From positions 1-43,759 of the forward strand of contig JAIPDI010000045.1 of assembly GCA_021737785.1 (NCBI GenBank): a stretch of DNA of 43,759 nucleotides. The letters are read 5' to 3'. Both the position numbers and the translations under genes were made by a program. Positions 7,237-16,523 of the stretch are shown here, piece by piece (position 1 is the first letter of the stretch; each line of letters begins with the position of its first letter). Source of the stretch: Deltaproteobacteria bacterium (GTDB lineage: Bacteria > Desulfobacterota > DSM-4660 > Desulfatiglandales > Desulfatiglandaceae). The notes under the pieces were generated by a model, which saw only the letters and a list, made by a program, of their open reading frames with translations, was not told where the DNA came from and ran no database searches.

Positions 7237-7585
7237 TCGGTTAGCTCCATTTGTCCCGAACGAGAATGGCGGACCGCTCCTTCACCTCTCAAGCGGTTGA
7301 CTCCGACCCTCCGGGCCCTGACCCGTTAATCTCTGAACCCGTGGGCGGTGAGCGTTTACACCTTGACCTATTGCCAAATGATCTTTACCATATAAACCTT
7401 TATTTGGAAAGTCCTTCATCGTCTTTGGAATTTTTGGTTGTAATCCCGCCTTGCGGGACACCCTGCGGAGAAGTCGGCGCCATATCAATCAGCGCTCAAT
7501 TTGCCGGGAGTTGCACCAATACCTTTTTGGTTGCGGCGGTCAGGGGCCTTGGCCCCTTATCTTCGAGGCGACACAGGGGAGTGTC
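7237..7585. other. 349-base divergent intergenic region
   Basis: No gene is seen between the minus-strand lipoprotein and mtaD. Visible structure: a hairpin TCCCGC/GCGGGA (7444-7449 and 7453-7458), the 24-bp repeat copy (7521-7544), and a 7-bp hairpin AGGGGCC/GGCCCCT (7542-7548 and 7551-7557) just before the mtaD ribosome-binding site. The last could affect mtaD translation. I could not fit a known SAM or SAH riboswitch to it. Confidence 0.5.
7521..7544 (+). repeat. 24-bp motif, copy 2
   Basis: This is the second copy of the motif at 157-180 (22 of 24 bases identical). It overlaps the start of the 7-bp hairpin at 7542-7557 and lies about 40 bases before the mtaD start. Confidence 0.5.
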
Positions 7586-8905
7586 ATGGGATCCTATGAT
7601 ATCATCATCAGGAACGGCAGCATCCTGACCATGGACGCAGACAATTCGGTGATAGAGGACGGCCGGGTGTACATCAACGGCGACACCATCGTCCGGGTCG
7701 GGCACTGCGACGATGAGGCATCTGATGCAAAAAAGACGATCGATGCCCAAGGCGGCCTGATCCTTCCCGGTCTGATCAACGGTCACACCCACGCCGCCAT
7801 GAGCCTCTTCAGGGGTCTGGCCGACGACCTCCCGCTCATGGAGTGGCTGAACCACTACATCTTCCCGGCAGAAAAGAGAATCGACGCTCGCTTTGTCTAC
7901 ACCGGGACCCTCCTGGCCTGTGCCGAAATGATTCTATCCGGCGCCACCACCTTCTGCGACATGTATCTTTTTGAGGACCAGACAGCAGAGGCGGCGTCAC
8001 GGGCCGGAATGAGATGCCTGGCAGGCGAGGTCCTTTATGATTTTTCCTCTCCCAATTACGGGGATCCGGAGAACGGATTGGCGTATACCGAATTTCTGAT
8101 CCGCAAATGGGAGCACCATCCCCTGATTTCCATCGCTGTGGAGCCCCATTCTCTGTTTACCTGCAGCCCGGATCTCCTCATCCGGGCAAACCAGATCGCA
8201 TCGGACCACCATCTGCCGCTCATTATTCATGTGGCTGAAACCCTCCCTGAGGTCATGGAAATCAAGGAGCGGTATGGTAAGACGCCGGTTGAGCACCTCG
8301 AATCCCTGGGGCTTTTGGGCCCCAGTCTGATAATGGATCATGCCGTGCATCTGGATACATGGGATATCGACCAGATTGCGGAGCATGGCGTCAAAGTGAT
8401 TCATAACCCTGAGAGCAACATGAAACTTGCCTCCGGCATCGCCCCCATACCTGAACTGTTGAACCGTGGCGTGACCGTGGGGATCGGAACGGACGGCTGC
8501 GCCTCCAACAACAACCTGGACCTCTTTACAGAGATGGACATGGCGGCCAAGCTTCATAAGGCCCGGGCCATGGATCCGACCGTCATGGATGCGGTCACCG
8601 TGCTGAGAATGGCCACCATTGAAGGTGCCCGGGCCCTGGGTCTTCAGGATCTCATCGGTTCCATCGAGACAGGCAAAAAGGCGGATATCATCATTGTTGA
8701 GACAAATAGGCCTCATCTGACGCCCATGTACAATCCCTTTTCTCATCTGGTATACGCTGCCCGGGGAAGCGATGTCAGCCACGTTGTCATTAACGGCCGA
8801 CTGGTCATGGCCCATGGGAGACTGCTCACCATGGACCTGGAAGAGATCATGGGACACGCCAGAGAGAGTTCAATGAAAGTCAGAGAATGGGTTTCGAACG
8901 GATAA
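7586..8905 (+). CDS. mtaD: 5'-methylthioadenosine/S-adenosylhomocysteine deaminase
   Basis: This is a 440-residue amidohydrolase-superfamily enzyme. It deaminates S-adenosylhomocysteine and/or methylthioadenosine to the inosyl forms, part of SAM by-product recycling. The MtaD signature is clear: GLINGHTHAAM with metal ligands H67 and H69, then RGLADDLPLMEWL, H188 in EPHSLFT, H215 in IIHVAE and D303 in GTDGCASNNN. The ATG at 7586 is preceded by AGGGGAG; upstream in-frame codons from 7451 run through the hairpins and are not used. A related chlorohydrolase substrate is possible, but the EWL and GTDG context favours MtaD. Confidence 0.9.
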   Translation: MGSYDIIIRNGSILTMDADNSVIEDGRVYINGDTIVRVGHCDDEASDAKKTIDAQGGLILPGLINGHTHAAMSLFRGLADDLPLMEWLNHYIFPAEKRIDARFVYTGTLLACAEMILSGATTFCDMYLFEDQTAEAASRAGMRCLAGEVLYDFSSPNYGDPENGLAYTEFLIRKWEHHPLISIAVEPHSLFTCSPDLLIRANQIASDHHLPLIIHVAETLPEVMEIKERYGKTPVEHLESLGLLGPSLIMDHAVHLDTWDIDQIAEHGVKVIHNPESNMKLASGIAPIPELLNRGVTVGIGTDGCASNNNLDLFTEMDMAAKLHKARAMDPTVMDAVTVLRMATIEGARALGLQDLIGSIETGKKADIIIVETNRPHLTPMYNPFSHLVYAARGSDVSHVVINGRLVMAHGRLLTMDLEEIMGHARESSMKVREWVSNG

Positions 8906-9089
8906 GCCCGCCGGATGACCTTAACGTCGCCTTTTTTTTGGTCGGGCGATCCAACTGCCGGGCACTGTAGCGGGGATAGGCGAGGATGCATCCGCGCCTC
9001 TATGTTTAGATCCGGAAAAACGGGTGCACGCATATGCGCCGCAATCGGTGGACAAACACATCTCCGCTGAAAAACCAGGATTGAGAGCC

Positions 9090-9878
9090 ATGGTTATTGC
9101 AGACAGAAGATTTGTCTCATTGGGAAGCCGGTTGAAAGGGGTCCCGGAGGTAGAGACGCTGGGGGTCAGACCCAATTTTCTGGACTATACCCAAGAAGAA
9201 AGGGACCTTATCCTGAATGCCGACCTGGTGCTTTTTCCCACCCTCAACTATGCCCAGTTCCTCAGCACGTCGGGCAGAAAGATCTTCCCCAGCCTGGAGA
9301 CCTATCTTTATGCCGACGAAAAGATCAAACAGACGACCCTCTTCTACATGTTGGGGATCCCCCATCCTCGCACCCGGATCTATTTTCGCCGCCATCATCA
9401 TGATATCCTCAATGACTTCACCTTCCCTTTTGTGGCCAAGATCCCGAGGTGCTCGGCCCGGGGGCGGGGGGTCTTCATGATCGACGGCAAAGAGGCGCTC
9501 GAGGCCTATCTTAAGAGTAACAAAATCGCCTATATTCAGGAGTATATCCCCCACCAGCGGGACCTGCGGGTGGTATTGATCAATTATCAGCCCATACTGG
9601 CCTACTGGCGCATCCCCTGCAAGGGTAACTTCAGAAGCAATCTGGCGCAGGGGGGGACCATCGACTTTGATCATATTCCCGAAGAAGGGGTAATGACGGC
9701 CCGGGACGCTGCCCGGAAATGCAGGCTGAATGATGTGGGCATCGATCTCATCCACTCCAGGGGCCTGTGGCATGTTATGGAAGCCAATATGAAATATGGA
9801 CGCAAGGGGTTGACCATGAAAGGACTGGATCTCAAAGAGATCATCAGAGAAGCGCTTCTGTCAGGAGAACTGGGGTGA
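9090..9878 (+). CDS. RimK-like ATP-grasp ligase
   Basis: This protein of about 262 residues has an ATP-grasp core: a pre-grasp domain up to about residue 85, a Lys in PFVAKIPRCSARGRGV (phosphate-binding loop), the hinge IAYIQEYIPHQRDLRVV, and a metal-binding end with GIDLIHS and the MEANMKYG segment. RimK-like enzymes join an amino acid to a carboxylate using ATP. The substrate is not evident. The ATG at 9090 has AGGA nine bases upstream; an earlier ATG at 9024 lacks one. It lies between mtaD and the large penicillin-binding protein, so a cell-wall or peptide-tailoring role is possible but speculative. Confidence 0.78.
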   Translation: MVIADRRFVSLGSRLKGVPEVETLGVRPNFLDYTQEERDLILNADLVLFPTLNYAQFLSTSGRKIFPSLETYLYADEKIKQTTLFYMLGIPHPRTRIYFRRHHHDILNDFTFPFVAKIPRCSARGRGVFMIDGKEALEAYLKSNKIAYIQEYIPHQRDLRVVLINYQPILAYWRIPCKGNFRSNLAQGGTIDFDHIPEEGVMTARDAARKCRLNDVGIDLIHSRGLWHVMEANMKYGRKGLTMKGLDLKEIIREALLSGELG

Positions 9879-9966
9879 AGCCAAAAAATGTAAGTCTGTT
9901 GAACTGCCAAGCTCATCAGCGATTGCGTTATTGGCACTTGCCCCCGCTGATGAGGTATCGGCCGGC

Positions 9967-10007
9967 ACCCAGTAACCAGTATCCGGTAACGAGCAACCAG
10001 CAACCAA
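9967..10007 (+). repeat. short degenerate AACCAG-type tandem repeats
   Basis: Just before the penicillin-binding-protein start, CCAGTAACC, GGTAACGAG and two CAACCA units form a run of imperfect 6-8 base repeats. No Shine-Dalgarno sequence is visible for the next gene, so this stretch takes the place of its ribosome-binding region. It may be slippage-prone. Confidence 0.45.
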
Positions 10008-10008
10008 T

Positions 10009-13000
10009 ATGAAACGAATCCTCATCATTTTTTTCCTCATTCTGATCCTTGTCCCCTGCGGATTCCTGGGTTATTTTTATTATAAGGTAAGCCGGGAAGC
10101 GGCTACGCGTATCGAGCGGGGGGCCATTGAGCAGGTCATTGCCTCTGAAAGCCCTGCCTATTACTCGGACGGCCGGACCCCCATCGGGGTCTTCTTTGAA
10201 ATGACCCACAGTAAATACATCCCCTACGAGGAGATGCCCAAGGTATTTGTCAAGGCCCTGATCGCAGCGGAAGACAGTGGCTTTTTCCATCACATGGGGT
10301 TTGACATCAAGGCCGTTGTCAGGGCCTTTATCGCCAACATGAGGGCAGGCCGGGTGGTGCAGGGCGGCAGCACCATCACCCAGCAGACAGCCAAGAATAT
10401 ATTCAAGCGGGAAAAGCGATCCTACGTATCTAAGCTCAAGGAGGCGATGCAGGCCTTTCTCCTGGAGAAGCGATACACCAAGGAAGAAATCATCGAGATG
10501 TATGCCAACCAGTTCTTTGTAACCGGGTATGGAAAGGGCCTCTGGATCGCCGCCCAATACTTTTTTGGAAAGGACCCTCGGGATCTCGACCTGGTGGAGG
10601 CCGCATTTATTGCGGGTTCGCTGAAAGGGCCGAATCGATACAACCCCTTTATCAAGAAACGCCGTATTGAAAAAGAGGAAGCGCGACGGCTGGCCAAGGC
10701 CAGGAAGGATTATGTATTGGCCAACATGCGTAAGCTCGACTTCATCACCAACCATGAATACGCCGAGGCGTTGAAGCAGGAGGTCCCTTTTGAAGAGGGA
10801 AAGGTCACCTATCGGCTGAATGTGCTCCTGGATTACATCCGGAATCAACTCGAATCCGATTATTTCAAGGCTATTCTCGAGGAACAGGGCGTTGACAATA
10901 TCGCCACGTCCGGGATCAGCATCTACACATCGGTGGACAAGGATATTCAGAATGCGGCCCTCATGAGCCTCCGCACACGTCTCCCCCTCATGGATGTGCA
11001 ACTGAACGGCTACCGACCCTGTCAGGAAGGGGATATATGCGGGGAACTCGTTGAAAAAAGAGGAAAAGAAACAGAAGATAACCTCCCTTTTCTATCTCAG
11101 ATTACCTCTATTAACCCGGACAGGGAGAACGGCCACTTGGTTGTGGCTTGGGACAATGGGGGCGGGATCATCGGTTTTGATGGATTCAAGGCCATAGGGA
11201 GCGCATGGGTCAAGGCCAAGGCGGGAAGCTGGGCCGTGTTCGACCGGAAACAGGTCCCGGACTTTCTGAAGACCTTCCGCGTGGGAGACCGGGTCCCGGT
11301 CCAGTTTCTGACAGACCCTGATGCGGATCCAGAAGAAGACCCAGGGCCGCAACTCATGCTCACGACAGTGCCGGAATTGGAAGGCGGGATCATAGCGCTG
11401 CAGCGGGGGATGATACGGGCCATGGTCGGGGGGTATTTTGACCGCTATTTCAACCGGGCCGTACATGCCAAGCGGCAGTTGGGCTCCATCTTCAAGCCGA
11501 TCGTCTATGCTGCGGCGCTTATGCTCAAATGGAATAATCTCGACCCCCTCAAAAACAGGCGGGAGGTCTATCAGTTTGAAGGGACATCCTATGTGCCCCG
11601 GCCCGATCATGAACCCAAGAGCGACACCGTGTCCATGACGTGGGCCGGCGCCAAATCGGAAAACCTGGCAACGGTCTGGCTCCTCTATCATCTCACCGAT
11701 CACCTCAATATGAGCGAATTTCGCCAGGTCGTCAATCTGGTAGGACTTGGAAGGGATGAAGGCGAGTCTTATCAGGCCTATAAACAGCGGATCAGGGACC
11801 AATTCGGCGTGATTGTTGACAGAGGCACCCTCATGGAGGCGGCCTTTGAAGAATCCAAGCGCCAGGCAAGAGGCGACATTATATTCTCAGGCCATGAGTC
11901 TGTCCTGGAAGACGTCACCCGGCTCTATTTTGATCTTGATAATCGCATGCCCGAGATGGAGGATCCAGAGGCCCGCCCGATCCTGAGATACGATTTTCAG
12001 AGGCTTCGCCGCCTTGACCTGGAGATGCGCACGCGGCTTAGGAGGGCTTTACGGAAGCTGCATACTCCCGGGTCGCCGACGGATACCGGCATCCACCGGC
12101 TCCTGCCTGAAGACCTCGGCAATTTTTACAGGGTCCCTGAACCGGGAGGCGGGACCCGAATCGTCTACACAGACCATCCCCAGCGACTCGCTCCGGCCAC
12201 ACCGCTGCCGATCACACTTGCATGGCTTATGGAAAAGGGCGTGGATGCCGACATGGAAAAGCAGGTGTGGATTGACAATCTGATTCCTGCCGGCGTATTG
12301 GAGACCCTGGAAACCCACTTCCAGACCCATTATAAAAGATTGCTCATAGATGAACGGTACAGTCTGGAGATCCTCTCCAGGATCAGGGATTTCAGGACCC
12401 TTGTCAATCTCACCTTTGTGGTATATCTTTCAAAAAAAATCGGCATATCGACTCCGCTGGACCCGGTTCTCTCATTTCCCCTGGGCCCCAATTCCATCAG
12501 CATCATGGAGGCGGCCCTGGCTTATGAGACTCTGGTGACGGGAAAGAGGGCCCCCCTTTCTCTTGAGGAAGACGCTGCCATGGTTCCGATTATCACAAAA
12601 ATCGTCGATAGGGAGGGAGAGGTCATCTACGAATTTGCCCCCGAGCCGGAAAGGGTGCTGTCCAAGAGGGTTTCCACACTGACCACCGAAATCCTGAGAA
12701 AGGTAATGGAGGCCGGAACCGGACGAAAGGCCAGGGATGCCGTCCGTATGTTCGACATCCCTATCCCCACTTTCGGGAAGACAGGGACTGCCAACCGGTT
12801 CACCAATTCCAGCTTTGTGGGATTTATACCCGGACGCGATGTGGAAACCAATCAGTTTGACATGGCGGACGGATACGCGATTGCCGCCTATGTCGGCTAT
12901 GATGACAACCGCCCCATGAAGGGGAAACATATAGAAATATATGGGTCATCCGGGGCCCTTCCCCTCTGGATCGACACAGCAAACGCCATCATCAACACCC

Positions 13001-13227
13001 CTGAATTTCAGAAGGGCATAGAGCCCGCTGATCTGGTCTTCAGCGGTCCATTGGTGGGGCCTGCGGCCGGAGAGGGCGATTTACGCAGCGTGCCGGTATC
13101 CCCCGTAACCGGTCTACCGTTGTCGCCCTGGGAAACCCATCGGCTTTCCCAGGGACCTTCTGTTGTCACTGAGGCAGCGCCCCATGGGGGAACATGGGAA
13201 CTCAAGAGGGAGTTTGATCCGTTTTAA
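10009..13227 (+). CDS. large bifunctional penicillin-binding protein (PBP1-type)
   Basis: This 1072-residue class A PBP has an N-terminal TM anchor (about 4-25), then a GT51 glycosyltransferase domain with catalytic Glu in AAEDSGFF (E88) and QGGSTITQQ (about 122-130). The transpeptidase motifs are SIFK (S493-K496), SEN (S550-N552) and KTGT (K924-T927). It would polymerise and cross-link peptidoglycan at the outer face of the inner membrane. The distance between SxN and KTG is about 370 residues, far more than in E. coli PBP1b (about 125), so the transpeptidase domain carries a large, partly charged helical insertion. All three catalytic motifs remain. A TPR-like lipoprotein follows and may be its activator, by analogy with LpoA/LpoB. 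Confidence 0.93.
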   Translation: MKRILIIFFLILILVPCGFLGYFYYKVSREAATRIERGAIEQVIASESPAYYSDGRTPIGVFFEMTHSKYIPYEEMPKVFVKALIAAEDSGFFHHMGFDIKAVVRAFIANMRAGRVVQGGSTITQQTAKNIFKREKRSYVSKLKEAMQAFLLEKRYTKEEIIEMYANQFFVTGYGKGLWIAAQYFFGKDPRDLDLVEAAFIAGSLKGPNRYNPFIKKRRIEKEEARRLAKARKDYVLANMRKLDFITNHEYAEALKQEVPFEEGKVTYRLNVLLDYIRNQLESDYFKAILEEQGVDNIATSGISIYTSVDKDIQNAALMSLRTRLPLMDVQLNGYRPCQEGDICGELVEKRGKETEDNLPFLSQITSINPDRENGHLVVAWDNGGGIIGFDGFKAIGSAWVKAKAGSWAVFDRKQVPDFLKTFRVGDRVPVQFLTDPDADPEEDPGPQLMLTTVPELEGGIIALQRGMIRAMVGGYFDRYFNRAVHAKRQLGSIFKPIVYAAALMLKWNNLDPLKNRREVYQFEGTSYVPRPDHEPKSDTVSMTWAGAKSENLATVWLLYHLTDHLNMSEFRQVVNLVGLGRDEGESYQAYKQRIRDQFGVIVDRGTLMEAAFEESKRQARGDIIFSGHESVLEDVTRLYFDLDNRMPEMEDPEARPILRYDFQRLRRLDLEMRTRLRRALRKLHTPGSPTDTGIHRLLPEDLGNFYRVPEPGGGTRIVYTDHPQRLAPATPLPITLAWLMEKGVDADMEKQVWIDNLIPAGVLETLETHFQTHYKRLLIDERYSLEILSRIRDFRTLVNLTFVVYLSKKIGISTPLDPVLSFPLGPNSISIMEAALAYETLVTGKRAPLSLEEDAAMVPIITKIVDREGEVIYEFAPEPERVLSKRVSTLTTEILRKVMEAGTGRKARDAVRMFDIPIPTFGKTGTANRFTNSSFVGFIPGRDVETNQFDMADGYAIAAYVGYDDNRPMKGKHIEIYGSSGALPLWIDTANAIINTPEFQKGIEPADLVFSGPLVGPAAGEGDLRSVPVSPVTGLPLSPWETHRLSQGPSVVTEAAPHGGTWELKREFDPF

Positions 13228-13292
13228 TGCTCAACAGGACACCAAATACCATCTCCGGATGAAATTGACATCGCTGCAAATAGAAAACATCA

Positions 13293-13311
13293 CCTCCGTT
13301 TCCGTCGGAGG
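13293..13311 (+). terminator. weak hairpin after the PBP gene
   Basis: CCTCCG (13293-13298) and CGGAGG (13306-13311) flank a 7-base loop in the 169-base gap between the PBP and the lipoprotein gene. No T-run follows, so termination is uncertain. Confidence 0.3.
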
Positions 13312-13396
13312 CATCCGATGACACACGGAAAAGGCATCCTTTGGCTTGAACCTTGGAACCCTGGACGTCTGAACCGATTCATGGTAAAGGGATAGC

Positions 13397-14770
13397 ATGA
13401 AATTACTGAGTACGCTTCTGTTGGTTTTTTTTGGGGCATGGGCCTCGGGGTGCGCTGCCCCCCCGAAGGGCCGGGTTCCGGTTGCGCCGGAGGCCGTGGA
13501 GCATTCCGACCTTCTCATCGACGACACGCTGATCGATCAAAAGATCCATTTCCTGAAAAGCGTACTGGCGGACCGGGACCTATCAGAAAGAGACCGGGAA
13601 ACCGCGGCAGCAGTGCTTATTGCGTATCAGCAACTCAAGGAATCGGCCTCCTCCCGTCCCACGGAAACAGACTACCAGCGGCTCATCCTCTCTCTGTTCA
13701 GGGCCGTGAGCCTGATGGATGAGACATATTATGGTGAAGGGGAGGTCCGCAGGGACGATGCAGGGGCATTTGCCCTTTTTGCTGAGAAACGTCAATCGAT
13801 CATCGATCTTTATCTGCGACAGGATTTCAAGGGGGTCATCCAAGCGACGCGCAATCTTGAAAGCATCTTCGGACCGGATGCACTGACCCGCGAGATCGGT
13901 CTTCTGTTTGCCCTTTCCCTGGCAGAGGAAGGGGATCTGGAACAGGCCGTCCAGGTGGGGGAGGCGATCGCCGATGAACTTGAACCGGTCCCGGATGTCA
14001 TGCTGCTCCGCTCAAGGATTGCCCGCTGGCAGATGGCATTGGGCAGGAAAGCGCGGGCACTTGAGACCTATGAGAGGCTGACCGACAATCAGGATGAACG
14101 GGCCGCCCTTGTGAGCGAGGTCGGCCGGCAGCTCAGCGCAGCGGAAAAGGAGAGGCCCCCTTATCCTCCTGAAAGTGCCGGGCCGGCAACGGCCGAAGGG
14201 CCTGGCGACCTGTGGCAGGAAGGCGGGTACACCATGGATCGGCTTCTCCAACAGGTGCGATCCCTGGTCCAGGAACATGCCTACAGCAAGGCGCGAATCC
14301 TTATCCTGAGGGAGCGGATACGGATGGGGGAAGGCCCTGAAAACGAGCTGCTGGACAGGGAACTGGAAGAGATCGACCGGCATGAGGCGGAATTCCAGGC
14401 CCAGAAGCAGATGCGGGACGATTATCTGAAGGAGACCCAGGAAACGGCCAGGGAGATGATCGAGAAAGAGGACTATGAAGCGGCAATCGATGCATTCAGC
14501 AGGGTGGAGGCGTCCCAGGAACTCGATCCTGAGTCAGTTGAATTGAAGAAACGCGCGGTGGAAAGCCTGATCAACAAGGAAAGGAACCGGGCCGCGGAAC
14601 TCTTCCTGGCAGCAAAAAAGGCCGGCGACCCTTCCAAAAAGAAGGAACTCCTTGATTCAGCCTACGCCATACTGAAGACCCTTATCGACAAGTATCCGTC
14701 ATCCCCCCTGAATCCAAAGCTTAAATCGCATATGGCCATCGTACAGAACGAACTGGACAGGCTGAAATAA
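13397..14770 (+). CDS. repeat-rich lipoprotein (TPR-like), possible PBP partner
   Basis: This 457-residue protein has a signal peptide with lipobox ASGC (C19). It is largely helical and charged, with TPR-like helical pairs (for example near 160-235 and 355-450) and a coiled-coil-like stretch near 310-355. The middle has a Pro-rich linker (about 252-262). It lies downstream of the PBP on the same strand. Helical-repeat lipoproteins such as LpoA activate class A PBPs in Gammaproteobacteria, so a similar role is suggested by position and form, not by clear sequence similarity. Confidence 0.7.
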   Translation: MKLLSTLLLVFFGAWASGCAAPPKGRVPVAPEAVEHSDLLIDDTLIDQKIHFLKSVLADRDLSERDRETAAAVLIAYQQLKESASSRPTETDYQRLILSLFRAVSLMDETYYGEGEVRRDDAGAFALFAEKRQSIIDLYLRQDFKGVIQATRNLESIFGPDALTREIGLLFALSLAEEGDLEQAVQVGEAIADELEPVPDVMLLRSRIARWQMALGRKARALETYERLTDNQDERAALVSEVGRQLSAAEKERPPYPPESAGPATAEGPGDLWQEGGYTMDRLLQQVRSLVQEHAYSKARILILRERIRMGEGPENELLDRELEEIDRHEAEFQAQKQMRDDYLKETQETAREMIEKEDYEAAIDAFSRVEASQELDPESVELKKRAVESLINKERNRAAELFLAAKKAGDPSKKKELLDSAYAILKTLIDKYPSSPLNPKLKSHMAIVQNELDRLK

Positions 14771-14783
14771 CGCCCGGCGCAGG

Positions 14784-15071
14784 TTACCTCTCGAGCATAC
14801 TCTCCGACGCTTTCACGCGCATATGCGCCACAAATCGATCCGCGTCCTCAGGAGAGGCGATGTGCTGAATCTCGTATCCATCAACTGCGGTCAGATCTGC
14901 GCAGGCGATTTCGCACCCCTGGACCGCAACCACCAGATCAAAACACCCAGCGTCAGAAGACGCCCACTCCACCATCCCGCTCAAACGCGCTTTCATCTCT
15001 TCCACTAGGGCCACCCGGTCATAATTGGGGTTGCACCCTCCGCAGTACTTGATCCGAATGCGCGGCCTCAC
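14784..15071 (-). CDS. small CGGC-motif Cys protein beside the dehydratase gene
   Basis: This 95-residue protein starts with KYCGGCNPNYDR (C10 and C13) and has further Cys at C43, C53 and C57 (QGCEIACADL). It could bind a metal or Fe-S cluster or act as a redox adapter. The start is GTG at 15071 with GAGGAG six bases upstream, overlapping the end of the dehydratase gene. Stop-to-start distance is 3 bases, so the two are translationally coupled. A maturation or redox partner for the oxygen-sensitive [4Fe-4S] dehydratase is a fair guess. I do not recognise a named family. Confidence 0.72.
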   Translation of the reverse strand: MRPRIRIKYCGGCNPNYDRVALVEEMKARLSGMVEWASSDAGCFDLVVAVQGCEIACADLTAVDGYEIQHIASPEDADRFVAHMRVKASESMLER

Positions 15072-15074
15072 CCG

Positions 15075-16523
15075 CTACTCCTCGATGCCGCAGAGTCTTT
15101 TGGCAGCCTTCTGTTTTTCCGCCAGGTTTACCCGGCGGGAGATCATGATCCGCTGGGCCTGGGGCGACCCTGCGCCGTGCATGGATTCGGTCAAATAGCC
15201 CACTGCGGCCGTGCCCAGGGTCAGATTCTCGATCAGCCGCAGGATGCGCATCCGGTCCTCGGTGCCCACACCGGGATTGGCCTTGAAGTATTTATCGATC
15301 CATTTCCCGGTATCAGGAGAACGCAGGTCCTTTTCCGAAGGGAGGGTGACCATCAGCCCGCCGGCAATATCCTGTGCCAGGCGGGAAAGTTCAAAAGGGA
15401 ACCGGGTGACGTTGTGCTTGTGCACATTGGCCAGGAGGATATTCACGCAATAGGTCCCGCTCGGTTCCTTGTGACCTTCTGAGGCGCAGGCGATGCATCC
15501 GCAGTAGAGGGTCTCGTTCAAGTGGTTCATCTCAACGATCTTGTCGCGCACATGTGAGGCCTTTTCAACGCCGTTGTACTCCGCAGCGGTCTGGGCCGCG
15601 CCGATCAGGACATCCCCCACCCCTACCTTGCAGGCGTAACTCTGCCGGTGATAGGCGGCGAATATCTCCACAAGCTGTCCGGCAAAGTCATATTCCCGGT
15701 ACATGAAGACCCGGTCCCAGGGCACGAAGACATTGTCAAAAATCACCAGGGCCTCATGGCCGCCGAAAAGGATATTCCCCTGGTCCATGGAGCCCCCTTC
15801 CAGTTTCCGGGTGTCGCAGGACTGACGGCCCATGATATAGGTGATCCCCTCCGCGTCGCTCGGCAAGGCAAAGGAGACCGCATAATCCGCGTCTTCCTTG
15901 CGCATGGACAGGGTGGGCATGACCACGATCTCATGGGAATTGACCGCACCGGTCTGATGGGCCTTGGCCCCCCGCACCACAATGCCGTCCTCCCGTTCCT
16001 CGACCACGCGCAGGAACGCATCCGGGTCGGGCTGCTGGTGGGGGGAGAGCCCCCGGTGGCCCTTGGGATCGGTCATGGCGCCGTCCACCATCAGGTCGTT
16101 CTCCTGAATATACTCCAGATATTTTAGAAATCGGGGGTAGTATGTGGTGCCGTGTTTGCCGTCGATATTGTAGGTGACGATGGAGAGGGCATTCAAGGTA
16201 TCCATACCCACGCATCGCTGAAAACAACACCCCGTCTCGCGGCCCAGGAGCCTCCCCATCTTGCTCTTCTTGACCAGATCGCTGACATTCTGGTGGATAT
16301 GGGTAAACCGGTTGATCTTCTTTCCGGTGATGTGGGATGTGGCCGTCATCAGGTCTTCGTGTTCAGGCGAATGGGCCAGTTCGTAGGTCTTTGCCACGGC
16401 ATTCATGGAGGGCCGGATAATCGGGTTGTCCACCACATTCTCTATCCTCTCGCCGAACATGTAGACCTGAAGGTTTAGCTTCCTGAGACTCTCCTCATAT
16501 GCTTCCGCCGTCATCATAGCCAT
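15075..16523 (-). CDS. abfD: 4-hydroxybutyryl-CoA dehydratase / vinylacetyl-CoA isomerase homologue
   Basis: This is a 482-residue member of the FAD plus [4Fe-4S] AbfD family, which dehydrates 4-hydroxybutyryl-CoA to crotonyl-CoA by a radical route. Visible active-site residues against the Clostridium aminobutyricum numbering: CFQRC gives C100 and C104 (C99, C103), E257 in GGHEALV, and HRQSYAC gives H292, Y296 and C298 (H292, Y296, C299). The His-to-Cys spacing is six residues rather than seven, a one-residue deletion in the ligand loop. The ATG at 16523 has AGGAGGG seven bases upstream; the GTG eight codons earlier overlies that site. An HpaB-type hydroxylase is less likely because all cluster ligands are present. 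Downstream lies the CGGC protein, upstream a thiolase. Confidence 0.88.
   Translation of the reverse strand: MAMMTAEAYEESLRKLNLQVYMFGERIENVVDNPIIRPSMNAVAKTYELAHSPEHEDLMTATSHITGKKINRFTHIHQNVSDLVKKSKMGRLLGRETGCCFQRCVGMDTLNALSIVTYNIDGKHGTTYYPRFLKYLEYIQENDLMVDGAMTDPKGHRGLSPHQQPDPDAFLRVVEEREDGIVVRGAKAHQTGAVNSHEIVVMPTLSMRKEDADYAVSFALPSDAEGITYIMGRQSCDTRKLEGGSMDQGNILFGGHEALVIFDNVFVPWDRVFMYREYDFAGQLVEIFAAYHRQSYACKVGVGDVLIGAAQTAAEYNGVEKASHVRDKIVEMNHLNETLYCGCIACASEGHKEPSGTYCVNILLANVHKHNVTRFPFELSRLAQDIAGGLMVTLPSEKDLRSPDTGKWIDKYFKANPGVGTEDRMRILRLIENLTLGTAAVGYLTESMHGAGSPQAQRIMISRRVNLAEKQKAAKRLCGIEE

Noticed and set aside
7237-7585. SAH or SAM riboswitch in the mtaD leader
   Set aside because: Only simple hairpins are visible and no conserved riboswitch core could be matched by eye.
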